Below, piece after piece: positions 1 through 7,731 of a DNA stretch of 64,000 nucleotides. The notes under the pieces are model-generated. The model was given only the letters and a program-made list of their open reading frames with translations. It searched no databases and was not told the origin of the DNA. Source of the stretch: JAXMAR01 sp046350295 (lineage in GTDB: Bacteria; Planctomycetota; Planctomycetia; Gemmatales; Gemmataceae); NCBI GenBank assembly GCA_046350295.1, contig JAXMAR010000035.1, forward strand, positions 1 to 64,000. Reading direction: 5' to 3'. Within the stretch, counting starts at the first letter, position 1. Each line of letters starts with the position of its first letter. The position numbers and the translations under genes are program-made.

Positions 1-804
1 ACGCAACAGAAGGCGTTGATTCCCGATTTCCTTTGGCACGGAGCGGAAGCGTATGGTTTCCAAGGGGAGTTCTGGACCTGTGCTCGGATTGGCAAGGTTT
101 TGCAGGAAGAGCTGGGTGTCGCTTACCACAAGGACCATGTCTCCCGGATGCTTCGCAGCTTGGGTTGGACCCCCCAGATTCCGATTACGCGGGCGGTCCA
201 ACGCGACGAAGAAGCGATCGAACGCTGGCGGCAGACGCGGTGGCCGCAATTGCGGGCGCAAGCCAGCCGGGAGCGCCGCACGCTGGTTCTTACCGATGAA
301 TCTGGGTTCTACCTGCTGCCGGCCGTGGTGCGGACCTACGGGCCAAAGGGACTGACGCCGGTCCTGTACCACTGGTCGGGTCGCGATCATCTTTCGGTAA
401 TGGGGGCGGTTACGACGAGCTTCAAAGTTTACACGCTGGTCCGCAGCAAAGCGTTCAATGGGCTGCATTGCATCGAGTTCTTGGAACACCTGCTGCGGCA
501 AATCGGGGGTTCGTTGCTGGTGATCTGGGACGGTTCGCCCATCCACCGTCGTGGCGCGGTCAAGGACTTCGTCGCTGGTGTCGGTCGAGCAAGGTTGGTG
601 GTTGAGGCGTTGCCCGCGTATGCGCCCGATCTGAATCCGGTGGAATGGATGTGGAAACACCTCAAGTACGTCGAGTTGCGCAACCGGACCTGTATGGACT
701 TGGAGGAACTGCATCTGGAATTCCATGTGGCTGTGGGCCGCATTCGCCCCAAGCGAAAACTGCTTCGGTCGTTCTTTGACGGCGCTGGACTATCAATCAA
801 GTAA
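1..804 (+). CDS. IS630-family transposase (5' end outside the window)
   Basis: The reading frame is already open at base 1, so the TTG at 16 is not the real start and the gene begins upstream of the window. The N-terminal part visible here (about residues 1-75) is the end of the helix-turn-helix DNA-binding region. It is followed by a DDE endonuclease domain with the three catalytic acidic positions: TDESGFYLL, then IWDGSPIHR, then APDLNPVEWMW. These motifs are typical of IS630/Tc1-mariner transposases, which insert at TA dinucleotides. About 260 residues are visible; full-length family members are around 340. Terminal repeats could not be defined because the left end is missing. The stop at 802-804 is followed by non-coding sequence. 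Confidence 0.88.
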   Translation, partial: TQQKALIPDFLWHGAEAYGFQGEFWTCARIGKVLQEELGVAYHKDHVSRMLRSLGWTPQIPITRAVQRDEEAIERWRQTRWPQLRAQASRERRTLVLTDESGFYLLPAVVRTYGPKGLTPVLYHWSGRDHLSVMGAVTTSFKVYTLVRSKAFNGLHCIEFLEHLLRQIGGSLLVIWDGSPIHRRGAVKDFVAGVGRARLVVEALPAYAPDLNPVEWMWKHLKYVELRNRTCMDLEELHLEFHVAVGRIRPKRKLLRSFFDGAGLSIK

Positions 805-965
805 ACTCAACCTGGCTGCGCAGCTGTCAGTAAGGCCGCAGTTGGCGCCGAAAACAACTCGTTCGACGCCACCTCCACCCCTGCGCTCCTACTCGCACCT
901 CGTTCGCTGTAGCCGTTAGTTCTGATTCATGTTAATCGAGGAAGCGCGGATGGCAAAACGAACTC

Positions 966-995
966 GACCGGCATCGGATTCACCCGGTGCCGGTC
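966..995. repeat. 12-bp inverted repeat (hairpin)
   Basis: GACCGGCATCGG and CCGGTGCCGGTC pair over 12 positions (one G-T) around a 6-base loop. There is no T-run after it, so it is not a clear intrinsic terminator. It lies in the 279-bp gap between the IS630 transposase and the convergent cysE-like gene, where no gene was seen. Confidence 0.45.
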
Positions 996-1083
996 GTATG
1001 ATACGCCCTCAGGTCTTGTCAGCACAAGGGAGCCTGGACCGGAGTCGCCGCGCCGGCTTTATTCCCTCGTTTGACCCTTACCC

Positions 1084-2103
1084 TCACGGTTCCTCATGGA
1101 AATTGGGGCAACCTTCCCAGATCATGTCGGACACCGCAGATCGCGGTTGATCGGCCTGGGTTTCTTGACCTCCGTGCAGTGGAGCTTGAACGGGCGGATG
1201 TTTTCGCTTAGAACGCAAATGCTGTTTTTCCCGCCACAGAACGGTCTCGTGTTCCAGACTGCGCGTCAACGTTACATTGGCGCCGATTTCCGAGTTCCGC
1301 CCCACAAACGTATCGCCGCCAAGCACGGAAGAACCCGCGTAGAGCGTGCAGTGATCTCCCACGGTCGGGTGTCGCTTCGCACCTCGGATAATGTCGCCGT
1401 TGTTGTCGCGGGGAAAGTTCCAAGATCCCAGCGTCACATTTTGGTAGATCGTCACATTCTCACCAATATCGGCCGTCTCGCCAATCACGACCCCGGCACC
1501 GTGGTCAACGAAAAAACCCGGCTTGATTGTCGCGCCTGGATGAATGTCGATGCCGGTGAGTGCTTTGCCGTATTCCGTCATCATCCGTGGGATAAGCGGT
1601 ACCCGAAGCTTGTGAAGCTTGTTCGCGAGGCGGTAGATCGCTGTTGCATGGATCCCCGGATAGCACAGCGCGATGAGCGTAACGCTGCGTACCGCTGGAT
1701 CTCTCTGAAAGGCTGCCTCTGCGTCGCAATCCAGTGTTTTCTTCACTTCCTCCAGCGTGTTGAGAAAGGCGTTGACCTTGCGCTTGGCCCAATGGCGATA
1801 TCGATCGGATGGCGGCGCGTTTTTCGCGGTCGAAAGCTTCGCGAGACGAACCTCCTTGGCGAGCGCCGTGCGGATCTCGTTGAAGCAACGAAGGAATTTG
1901 AATGCGAACCGTTTCGAAGTGGGCATGGGCAAGGTTCTGCGATAGCCCGCGAATACCATGCCTATCAAGCGATCCGTGATTTTCTTGATCGCATCGTGGC
2001 TTGGCAGACGCGACGGCCCGTAATAAGAAGTGTTTGGAGATAGCCTGTTTTCGTAGACCGACAGCAGGCGTTCCTCGGCCGAACGAGAAGTCATACTCTT
2101 CAT
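1084..2103 (-). CDS. cysE: Serine O-acetyltransferase (EpsC/CysE type)
   Basis: Transfers acetyl from acetyl-CoA to L-serine to give O-acetylserine, the acceptor for cysteine synthesis, in the cytoplasm. The N-terminal half (about residues 1-170) is helical and binds the C-terminal left-handed beta-helix of hexapeptide repeats (about 180-300). Visible family motifs are DIHPGATI, the catalytic-region VDHGAGVVIGETA, and TIYQNVTLG. The long N-terminal domain resembles EpsC/NifP-type enzymes rather than short CysE. ATG at 2103 is chosen because a GAGG lies about 8 bases upstream; an in-frame TTG at 2136 would add 11 residues. The last 40 residues or so, after the beta-helix, look unlike the family and run through a 14-bp repeat that recurs just upstream of the gene. 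Convergent with the IS630 transposase. Confidence 0.85.
   Translation of the reverse strand: MKSMTSRSAEERLLSVYENRLSPNTSYYGPSRLPSHDAIKKITDRLIGMVFAGYRRTLPMPTSKRFAFKFLRCFNEIRTALAKEVRLAKLSTAKNAPPSDRYRHWAKRKVNAFLNTLEEVKKTLDCDAEAAFQRDPAVRSVTLIALCYPGIHATAIYRLANKLHKLRVPLIPRMMTEYGKALTGIDIHPGATIKPGFFVDHGAGVVIGETADIGENVTIYQNVTLGSWNFPRDNNGDIIRGAKRHPTVGDHCTLYAGSSVLGGDTFVGRNSEIGANVTLTRSLEHETVLWREKQHLRSKRKHPPVQAPLHGGQETQADQPRSAVSDMIWEGCPNFHEEP
1124..1137. repeat. 14-bp direct repeat flanking cysE (partner at 2136-2149)
   Basis: ATGTCGGACACCGC occurs at 1124-1137 inside the 3' end of the cysE-like gene and again at 2136-2149 just upstream of its start, in the same orientation. The spacing brackets almost exactly the gene. 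It may be a junction left by insertion or recombination, or chance; the family-atypical C-terminal tail of the protein starts near the first copy. Confidence 0.5.
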
Positions 2104-2149
2104 CTTAGCCTCGCGATTATGGACTTTCGGAGCCAATGTCGGACACCGC

Positions 2150-2510
2150 GTCAGAAACGCTCCACTTAATAGGACCGGCTTGGTCGGTCTTTTCAGCCAT
2201 CAAAGCATGTTTCTGCCTTTCGGATGGGAGCAAGCCGACCGTTTTCTCGACGAGTTGCCTGTGCCGCCACCGGCCGAGGACGGCATCATTCTGGTGGCCG
2301 CCGCCTCTAGCCACCAGAAGGTGCCTGTTTTCGAGCAGAAGGAACGGCCAGGCAATCGGCGGATGGCCACGCTGGCCGCGTTCACACGGTGAAGCGTATG
2401 TGCGGACGCCGGACCAGATCGTGGCCGCGCTGTTTCCCGACGAGGCACCGCCAGCCGCAGGAAGCGATTTCTGTTGCGCTCGGGCATGATTCCAGGCTAG
2501 TCAATGGGGC
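2150..2510. other. No gene recognised
   Basis: Several short frames are open on both strands, for example 2180-2392 on the plus strand, but none has a recognisable domain, a good ribosome-binding site or support from its neighbours. The stretch lies between cysE and the attachment-site remnant and may be decayed mobile-element DNA. Confidence 0.4.
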
Positions 2511-2714
2511 ATGCGGCTCTCCTACAACCCGAACAGCCCCTTGAATGTCGCTCGTCAGGCGCAAGACATGGCCAACGAGTCCGGATGCAAGGCGTTTCAA
2601 ACAGTCGCCATGGTCTCGATGGGGGCCATGGCGCTGGCGGCCGTTACCCAGGCCATGCACACGATCTTTCGAGAATTGCGTGGACGCCAAGACAATCGAG
2701 GCCGACAGCTTTGA
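2511..2714 (+). CDS. Possible small hypothetical protein
   Basis: 67 residues beginning MRLSYNPNSPLNVARQAQDM, with a short hydrophobic stretch in the middle (TVAMVSMGAMALAAV) that could be a membrane helix. The composition looks more protein-like than the overlapping frames, but there is no clear ribosome-binding site and no recognised family. It lies in a region of probable integrated DNA. It could equally be a chance frame. Confidence 0.25.
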   Translation: MRLSYNPNSPLNVARQAQDMANESGCKAFQTVAMVSMGAMALAAVTQAMHTIFRELRGRQDNRGRQL

Positions 2715-2825
2715 GCCAAAACATCGCGAGGAAAGGCAGGATGCAACCTACCCCTCCCAACTCCCTCCGGCTCAAGCGTGCGCGCGCAGATGCGTTTCCC
2801 TCCGGCGCCTCGCCTCTGGCCCTCG

Positions 2826-2893
2826 GTATGGGGTGGCGGGCCGCTATTATACTGGCTTCCGTGCCAGTGCGGCCTTATCACCACCCCATACCG
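2826..2893. repeat. Nested palindrome (68 bp)
   Basis: Three perfect nested inverted arms share one centre: GGTATGGGGTGG/CCACCCCATACC (12 bp), GGCCGC/GCGGCC (6 bp) and ACTGGC/GCCAGT (6 bp), separated by short unpaired stretches. It would form a long cruciform or RNA hairpin. It stands about 180 bp before the tRNA fragment and may belong to the same integrated element, for example as a recombinase or regulatory site; no T-run follows. Confidence 0.6.
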
Positions 2894-2937
2894 ACGACCG
2901 ACGGCGCCGGCGAGCGCAGAAGCGGAAGGTATGGAAT

Positions 2938-2959
2938 GGTACAGAATCCGGTACAGAAT
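2938..2959. repeat. Tandem GGTACAGAAT repeats
   Basis: GGTACAGAAT occurs at 2938-2947 and 2950-2959, a 12-base period, about 110 bp upstream of the tRNA-Lys fragment. Paired short direct repeats beside an attachment core are typical of integrase arm-binding sites; that role is an inference only. Confidence 0.45.
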
Positions 2960-3070
2960 GCGTTGCAAAACGAGAGAAATCGGAATAAGACGTGAGAAAC
3001 GGCACTTTTGGGAGTTGCAAAAACACCGAAAAAGTCGCGGTTTTGTCGCATTCCCCGTCAAAACGCGGGG

Positions 3071-3114
3071 ACTTTTAATCCGTAGGTCGAGGGTTCGAGT
3101 CCCTCCGCCTTCAA
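3071..3114 (+). other. tRNA-Lys(TTT) 3' fragment, probable attachment-site scar
   Basis: The stretch reads as the 3' half of a tRNA: anticodon loop CTTTTAA (anticodon TTT), variable region, a perfect T-arm (GAGGG, TTCGAGT, CCCTC) and the 3' acceptor strand CGCCTTC. The 5' half (acceptor strand, D-arm, 5' anticodon stem) is absent: the upstream bases do not pair with the acceptor strand and the anticodon stem already has a mismatch. It is therefore not a functional tRNA gene. Such 3' tRNA pieces are left at one end of elements that integrate into tRNA genes by tyrosine recombinase. No integrase gene is visible between here and the window start. Confidence 0.75.
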
Positions 3115-3427
3115 TGAAGGAGCGGGGCTGGGTGGGGGCGCCGGCCCTCGCATTTTTTTTGATTCGTCGGCGTTCAAGCGTCCTTTCTTGACTCTATTCC
3201 TGTTGTCGTCGGCTTCTTTCCCGGTGACTTTGCCGAGGGATGGGGTTTTTCGCTTGGCGGCTGATGTGCCACAAGCGCCGGTGGCGCCTTTCCTGACGGA
3301 AGGGCCGCCTTTGCGGCTTTTCGCTTCGTGGTGGTGGCGGCTTTTGTCCTTGACAGCTTGGGCAAGGGCGAATGGATAGTCGAGACAGGAGGTAACGAGA
3401 GACCATCCATCGGCAGGAGGATGAGCC
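3115..3427. other. Gap before the BON gene; lysine-rich minus-strand frame
   Basis: No gene is confidently supported. A minus-strand frame (3058-3489) is rich in Lys, Arg and Ser, but it overlaps the start of the BON gene and has no clear start signal. The sequence may be the end of a lysine-rich protein or only a shadow. Confidence 0.3.
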
Positions 3428-4204
3428 GTGAAGAAGCAGATCGTCGCCGGGGCGCTGGGGGCCGTTCTCGGCTGGACCGGGGCCGCCACGAGTCAGGAGC
3501 CGCCACCCGCCGCCAAGGCGCCGCCGGTGAGATCGGCTCCCGCCGCGGACGCCAACCAGCGCATGGCCAACGCCATTGCGATGTACCTTCGCGCCTCCGG
3601 CGCCTTCAAGGGCTGCAACCTGGACATCGCCTTCGTCGGCGGCGTCGCCGATATCGGCGGCCAGGTGAACGACTACGCCCAGCGTGCCGAGGCCATCCGC
3701 ATTGTGCGTTCCATCCCCGGCGTCTTCGGCGTCCGCGACCGGCTGGCCGTCGGCTCGGCGCCCCCGCCTCCCATGATGGCCTTTGCTCCGGCGCCGGCGT
3801 TCGCTCCGGCCCCGTTCGTCCCCGCGCCGATGAGCCCGCCCGCCGGCGTCCTTCCCGCCCAGGCCCTCGGCCCCGTCCCCAAGGAAATGCCGCCGGACGC
3901 TCCCGGCAAGGGCCTGCCGGAGCCGCTCTCGATCATGCCGCCGCCGATGCTCCCCAACCCGGCCTACAACCCACCGCCGATGCCCCCGTACGCCTGGCCG
4001 ACGTACGCCCCGTACAATAACCTGTCGCGCGTCGCCTATCCGACCGAGTATCCGTACGAAGCGTGGCCCTTCATCGGCCCGATGTACCCCTTCCCGAAGG
4101 TGCCGCCGGGCTGGCGTTCGGTGTCGCTCGAATGGCAGGACGGGTACTGGTGGTACAAGCGCAAGGCGACCGGGCACGACTGGTGGCGTGTGCGCTACTG
4201 GTAA
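3428..4204 (+). CDS. Secreted BON-domain protein with proline-rich tail
   Basis: 258 residues. The GTG at 3428 is preceded by CAGGAGG with 7-base spacing, which fixes the start. Residues 1-22 are a signal peptide (Lys-Lys, then a hydrophobic core). Residues 40-115 fit a BON domain, the small alpha/beta fold found in proteins such as OsmY: ANAIAMYLRASGAFKG, then VADIGGQV, ending in VRDRLAVGS. The rest is rich in Pro, Ala and Met, with a Tyr/Trp-rich end. BON domains are thought to bind membranes or lipids, so a cell-envelope role is likely, but no specific function can be given. A terminator hairpin follows the gene. Confidence 0.8.
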   Translation: MKKQIVAGALGAVLGWTGAATSQEPPPAAKAPPVRSAPAADANQRMANAIAMYLRASGAFKGCNLDIAFVGGVADIGGQVNDYAQRAEAIRIVRSIPGVFGVRDRLAVGSAPPPPMMAFAPAPAFAPAPFVPAPMSPPAGVLPAQALGPVPKEMPPDAPGKGLPEPLSIMPPPMLPNPAYNPPPMPPYAWPTYAPYNNLSRVAYPTEYPYEAWPFIGPMYPFPKVPPGWRSVSLEWQDGYWWYKRKATGHDWWRVRYW

Positions 4205-4234
4205 GCGGAAGTCCAATGTGATCCAACGGCGCGG

Positions 4235-4270
4235 AAACCCGGCGACACTCGTTTGCCGGGTTTCTTCGTT
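4235..4270 (+). terminator. Intrinsic terminator after the BON gene
   Basis: AAACCCGGC (4235-4243) pairs with GCCGGGTTT (4255-4263) around an 11-base loop, followed by TCTTCGTT. It lies 30 bases after the BON stop codon. Confidence 0.7.
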
Positions 4271-4325
4271 ACTCGACGGCGCGGAGGCGCGTTAGAATAC
4301 GGCACGAGGTCCGAGAGAAACGACC

Positions 4326-5058
4326 ATGCCTGTTCACGATTGGACGCGCGTCGACGCCGGCATCTTTCACGATTTCCACGTCGGCTGGCTGCCGGAGATT
4401 CGCACCGTCCTCAACCGGGGTCTCCTTCCTGCGGGCTTCTATGCCCTCACCGAGCAGCACGCCGGCCGCTCGATCGCCGACGTACTGACGTTGCACGCGA
4501 GCCCAGCTTCGCCCGAGCCGTTGCCGCCGCTTCCCGCGGGCGGCGGCACGGCGCTGGCCGAAGCGCCGCCTCAGGTGCGGCGCCGGCAAACCGTCGAGGC
4601 GACTGCGCTCTCGCGCCGCCGGTCGCTAGCGATCCGTCACGTCAGCGGCCACCGACTAGTCGCGTTGATCGAGATCCTATCGCCCGCGAACAAAGATCGG
4701 CCGCAACACGTCGAGGATCTGGTCGCCAAGGCGGTTTCGGCGGTCGATCTGGGTATCCATTTGCTAGTCGTCGATCTCTTTCCACCGGGCCGCCATGATC
4801 CACGCGGCCTGCACGGCGCCATCCTCGCGCAGCTCGACCCGGAGAAACCCCGTATGACCTGCCCGCGGAAGCGCGCTGACGCTCGCGAGCTATTCCGCTG
4901 GTCGAAGGTCAGGATCTTTCTGGAGCACATTGCGGTTGGAACCGTGTTGCCGGACGTGCCGCCGCTTCTTGAGCCCAGAGCGGCACGTCCAGGTTCCACT
5001 CGAGCAAACGTACAACTCGGCCTTCACCGGCACGCCGGCGTATTGGCGATATTCTTGA
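4326..5058 (+). CDS. DUF4058 family protein (frameshifted)
   Basis: The N-terminus, MPVHDWTRVDAGIFHDFHVG, and the central VALIEILSPANK and LLVVDLFPPGRHDPRG segments are characteristic of DUF4058, a family of unknown function expanded in planctomycetes and cyanobacteria. The frame is broken in the last third. Around 4855-4910 the expected sequence moves between frames, and after 4975 the family ending (VPLEQTYNSAF, then GTPAYWRYS and TGA at 5056-5058) is in a different frame from the start. The open frame that continues to 5195 is therefore not the real C-terminus. About three single-base indels would restore a protein near 245 residues. A second member of the family lies at 29558. Confidence 0.75.
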
Positions 5059-5067
5059 GGCATAAAA

Positions 5068-5097
5068 AGCAAGGGCGTGGAGTACCACGCCCTTGCT
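5068..5097 (-). terminator. Intrinsic terminator of the DUF1501 gene
   Basis: Perfect 13-bp stem, AGCAAGGGCGTGG / CCACGCCCTTGCT, with loop AGTA. Read on the minus strand it is followed by a T-run (AAAAA at 5063-5067 on the plus strand). It lies between two convergent genes and may stop transcription both ways. Confidence 0.85.
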
Positions 5098-5130
5098 CAT
5101 TCCCTGGTTCAGCTACGCCTTGCTGCAAGC

Positions 5131-6486
5131 CTAGATCAACTCGCGCATCGCCTCGCCGTCGGCCAGATGCTGTGGCCGGCCGGTCAGGTCCATGAGGTTC
5201 ACCGTGTGCGGGTTGAGGCCAAGCGCCTGGTAGAGGTAGCGAACACCTCGCCGAATTGCACGGGTCGCTGGGACGCGTATTCGCCGAGGCGGTTGGTGGC
5301 GCCGATCGCCTGGCCGGTCTTGAGGCCCCGCCGGCAAGCAGGGCGCAGCTCGCGGGAGCCAGTGGTCGCGGCCAGCGCCGGCGTTGATGCGCGGGGTGCG
5401 GCCGAACTCGCCCCAGGCGACGACGACCACGTCATTGAGCATGCCGCGGCTGCTCGAGGTCTTCGATCAGGGCGGCGAAACGATGGTCGAGGAAACTGCC
5501 GCCGTGGTCGCGAACGGGTTGAAGTTTTGGCCATGGCTGTCCCAGCGGCCGAAGGTCAACGTGACGCAGCGGACGCCGACCTCGACGGGCGGCGCGCGCA
5601 TCAGCAGCTGATCGTTGACCGTCGGGGCGCCGTCGTACTGGAACTGGTACGGCTTGCCGTCGCCATAGCGGGCGCGGACGCGGTCCGGCTCCTTGGAGAG
5701 GTCGAGCGCGTCGAGCAACCGGCTGGAGGTCAAGACGTCGAGGGCGCGGCGCTGGGCCGAATCCATCCCCTCGATGGCGCCGGAGGAGTCGATGTCGCGG
5801 CGGACGGTATCGAACGCCGAGATCAGGCGGCGGCGGTCCGCCAGCTGATCGACCGTGACACCGTTGAGGCGCATGTCGTCCATCCCCTGCCCTTCGGGTT
5901 TGAACGGAGCGTGGCTGGGCCCGAGGAAGCCGACCTGGCCGGCGTCGGACCAGGGCTTGTGCTGCGTGGTGGCGGCCAGCCCGACGAAGGGGGGCACCGA
6001 GGGATCGACCGGCCCTTGCAGCCGGGAAAGTGCGGCGCCGATGGAGGGGCGGCCGCCAAGGGGCTTGAGGCTGGCGGGCGCCCACCCGGTGGTGCAGTTG
6101 ATGGCGTCGTGGCCGCCGGAAGCGCCGACGAGGGAGCGGATGACGGCGCACTTATCCATGATGCGGGCGATGCGCGGGAAGACCTCGCCGATCTGGATGC
6201 CGGGAACACTGGTCGGGATCGGGCGGAATTCGCCGCGGATCTCGCTGGGCGCTTCCGTCTTGATGTCCCACATGTCTTGATGGGGAGGGCCGCCGCCGAG
6301 GAAGACGTTGATGATGGCCTTGTGGGAGGAGGTCGACCGCCCTGCCGCGGCGGCGCTCGCTTCCGCGCGGAAAATATCGGCAAGACCGACGGAGGCGGCG
6401 CCGAAGCTGAAGGCGCCGATCTTGAGGAAATTGCGGCGGGTGACGCCATCGCAATAGCGGCTTTGCGGGCCGGCAACGCGGAGCAT
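5131..6486 (-). CDS. DUF1501 family exported protein (frameshifted)
   Basis: DUF1501 proteins are sulfatase-fold exported proteins abundant in planctomycetes, often paired with cytochrome-type DUF1553 genes. ATG at 6486 starts MLRVAGPQSRYCDG, followed by a twin-arginine-like signal (TRRNFLKIGAFSFG). Family segments are visible: FLGGGPPHQDMWDIK, GEFRPIPTSVPG, SLVGASGGHDA and GFLGPSHAPF. Near 5530-5440 and again near 5330 and 5230 the coding frame jumps. The typical ending (VVVAWGEFGRTPRIN, then LKTGQAIGATNRLGEYA, then LYQALGLNPHTVNL and DGEAMRELI) is spread over three frames and stops at 5131. At least three indels would give a normal-length protein of about 450 residues. No DUF1553 partner is next to it. 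Confidence 0.82.
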
Positions 6487-6797
6487 GGTGGGAAGCCCCT
6501 TTCGGTGGTGGGAAAACTGGCGCTCGCTTGTTCCCGGGCAGGCCTTACACCCCCCTGACCCGTCGATTTGGAACGAAAGCGGCGCCGACGCTATCTTTGC
6601 TATCATCTCAAACAATAAGGGGCCCGGGGGAGTCAGTCAAGGAAAAAGCCCGGCCCCGCGTCAATATCGGCAGGCGGCGCAACTTGCATGATCCCTGAAA
6701 CTTCCCGGCGCCGCGCTCCTCTAAGCTTTGTGCCGGCGCCTTTCCTCCCTATAATTGCCGAAAAGGCGCGGCGGCCCCATGCAAACAGGAGAGACGG

Positions 6798-7136
6798 ATG
6801 GCGAGCCAAAATGTCGTCGAGTTTACGAGCGATAACTGGACCAAGGAAGTCGAGCAGAGCGACGTCCCCGTCCTGGTCGATTTCTGGGCCACCTGGTGCG
6901 GTCCCTGCCGCGCCCTCAGCCCGACCATCGACAAGATTGCGACCTCCTTCGCGGGCAAGGTGAAGGTCGGCAAGCTGAATGTGGACGACGCTCCCGATGT
7001 CGCCACCAAGTTCGGCGTCACGAGCATCCCGCGCGTCTTCATCTTCAAGGGGGGCGACAAGCCGGTCAAATCGATCGTCGGTCTGACCAGCGAAGCGGAG
7101 CTTGCCAAGACACTCAACGGCCTCCTCGCCGGTTAA
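6798..7136 (+). CDS. trxA: Thioredoxin
   Basis: 112-residue cytoplasmic thioredoxin that reduces protein disulfides using electrons from thioredoxin reductase. The active site WATWCGPCR sits at about residues 30-38, and the cis-proline loop is TSIPRVFIF. The length is standard for a single-domain thioredoxin and there is no signal peptide. CAGGAGAGACGG directly upstream is a good ribosome-binding site. The gene is monocistronic: DUF1501 is divergent upstream and a strong terminator follows 35 bases after the stop. Confidence 0.96.
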   Translation: MASQNVVEFTSDNWTKEVEQSDVPVLVDFWATWCGPCRALSPTIDKIATSFAGKVKVGKLNVDDAPDVATKFGVTSIPRVFIFKGGDKPVKSIVGLTSEAELAKTLNGLLAG

Positions 7137-7170
7137 GCAACGGCGCGTTGAAGACGATCTACAAAAAGAG

Positions 7171-7198
7171 GGCGCCGATCCCCGATCGGCGCCTTTTT
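7171..7198 (+). terminator. Intrinsic terminator of trxA
   Basis: Perfect 10-bp stem, GGCGCCGATC / GATCGGCGCC, with a 3-base loop and a TTTTT run. It lies between the convergent trxA and the 7205-7450 gene. Confidence 0.92.
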
Positions 7199-7204
7199 CC
7201 GCGC

Positions 7205-7450
7205 TCAGACGGAGCAGAGACGCCGTTCGTCGCCGTAGCGGCGGCTCATCTGCAGCAGCCGAATGCGCGCCACGTCCGCCTCGGGTGTGTCGCCGTGTTC
7301 CCGCACGATGTCCAGGTAGATGGCGGCCGCCTGGCAGATCGAGCAGTTCGCGTAGTAAAGCTCGGCCATGCGGAGCAGGCGAGCGGCAAAGTGGTCCTCG
7401 ATGTCGAACGAGTTGTCGCTGGGCGTGAAGGCGTGAGTGGCTTGCAGCAT
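7205..7450 (-). CDS. Small hypothetical protein, 81 aa
   Basis: Begins MLQATHAFTPSDNSFDIEDH, preceded by GGAGAGG at good spacing. It is mostly helical, and the central part (LLRMAELYYANCSICQAAAIY, split here by family-neutral residues) resembles one TPR-like helix pair: a short Tyr/Ala-rich helix, a turn, then YLDIVREHGDTPEA. A protein-binding role could be guessed, but no family is recognised. It converges on trxA and ends 6 bases from the trxA terminator. Confidence 0.65.
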   Translation of the reverse strand: MLQATHAFTPSDNSFDIEDHFAARLLRMAELYYANCSICQAAAIYLDIVREHGDTPEADVARIRLLQMSRRYGDERRLCSV

Positions 7451-7731
7451 AGGCGCGTCCTCTCCGAAATGAAACGAGATGCGAGAAGGTCAGCAACCGC
7501 AATACCAAGGGGTGGATTGCCGGGGCGACTATCCGGGGACGACGGGTTCGGCGTGAGAAGGGCGCCGTCTGTCTGGCACGTGCACGAGTCGTTCCTCGTT
7601 TATAGCCGCTCCGTCCCGGAAATGCGATTGCAGGCCCAGAAGATTCAGCGATTCTTGCTTGCGAGGGCCCCGCTCGAGCGTTAGATTTTCACCATCTTCC
7701 AATCGCTCCGCCCACCTTCAAAAAAACTCCC

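Noticed and set aside
4205..4325. Separate small gene between the BON and DUF4058 genes
   Set aside because: The gap is 121 bp and holds a clear terminator; no frame with a start signal.
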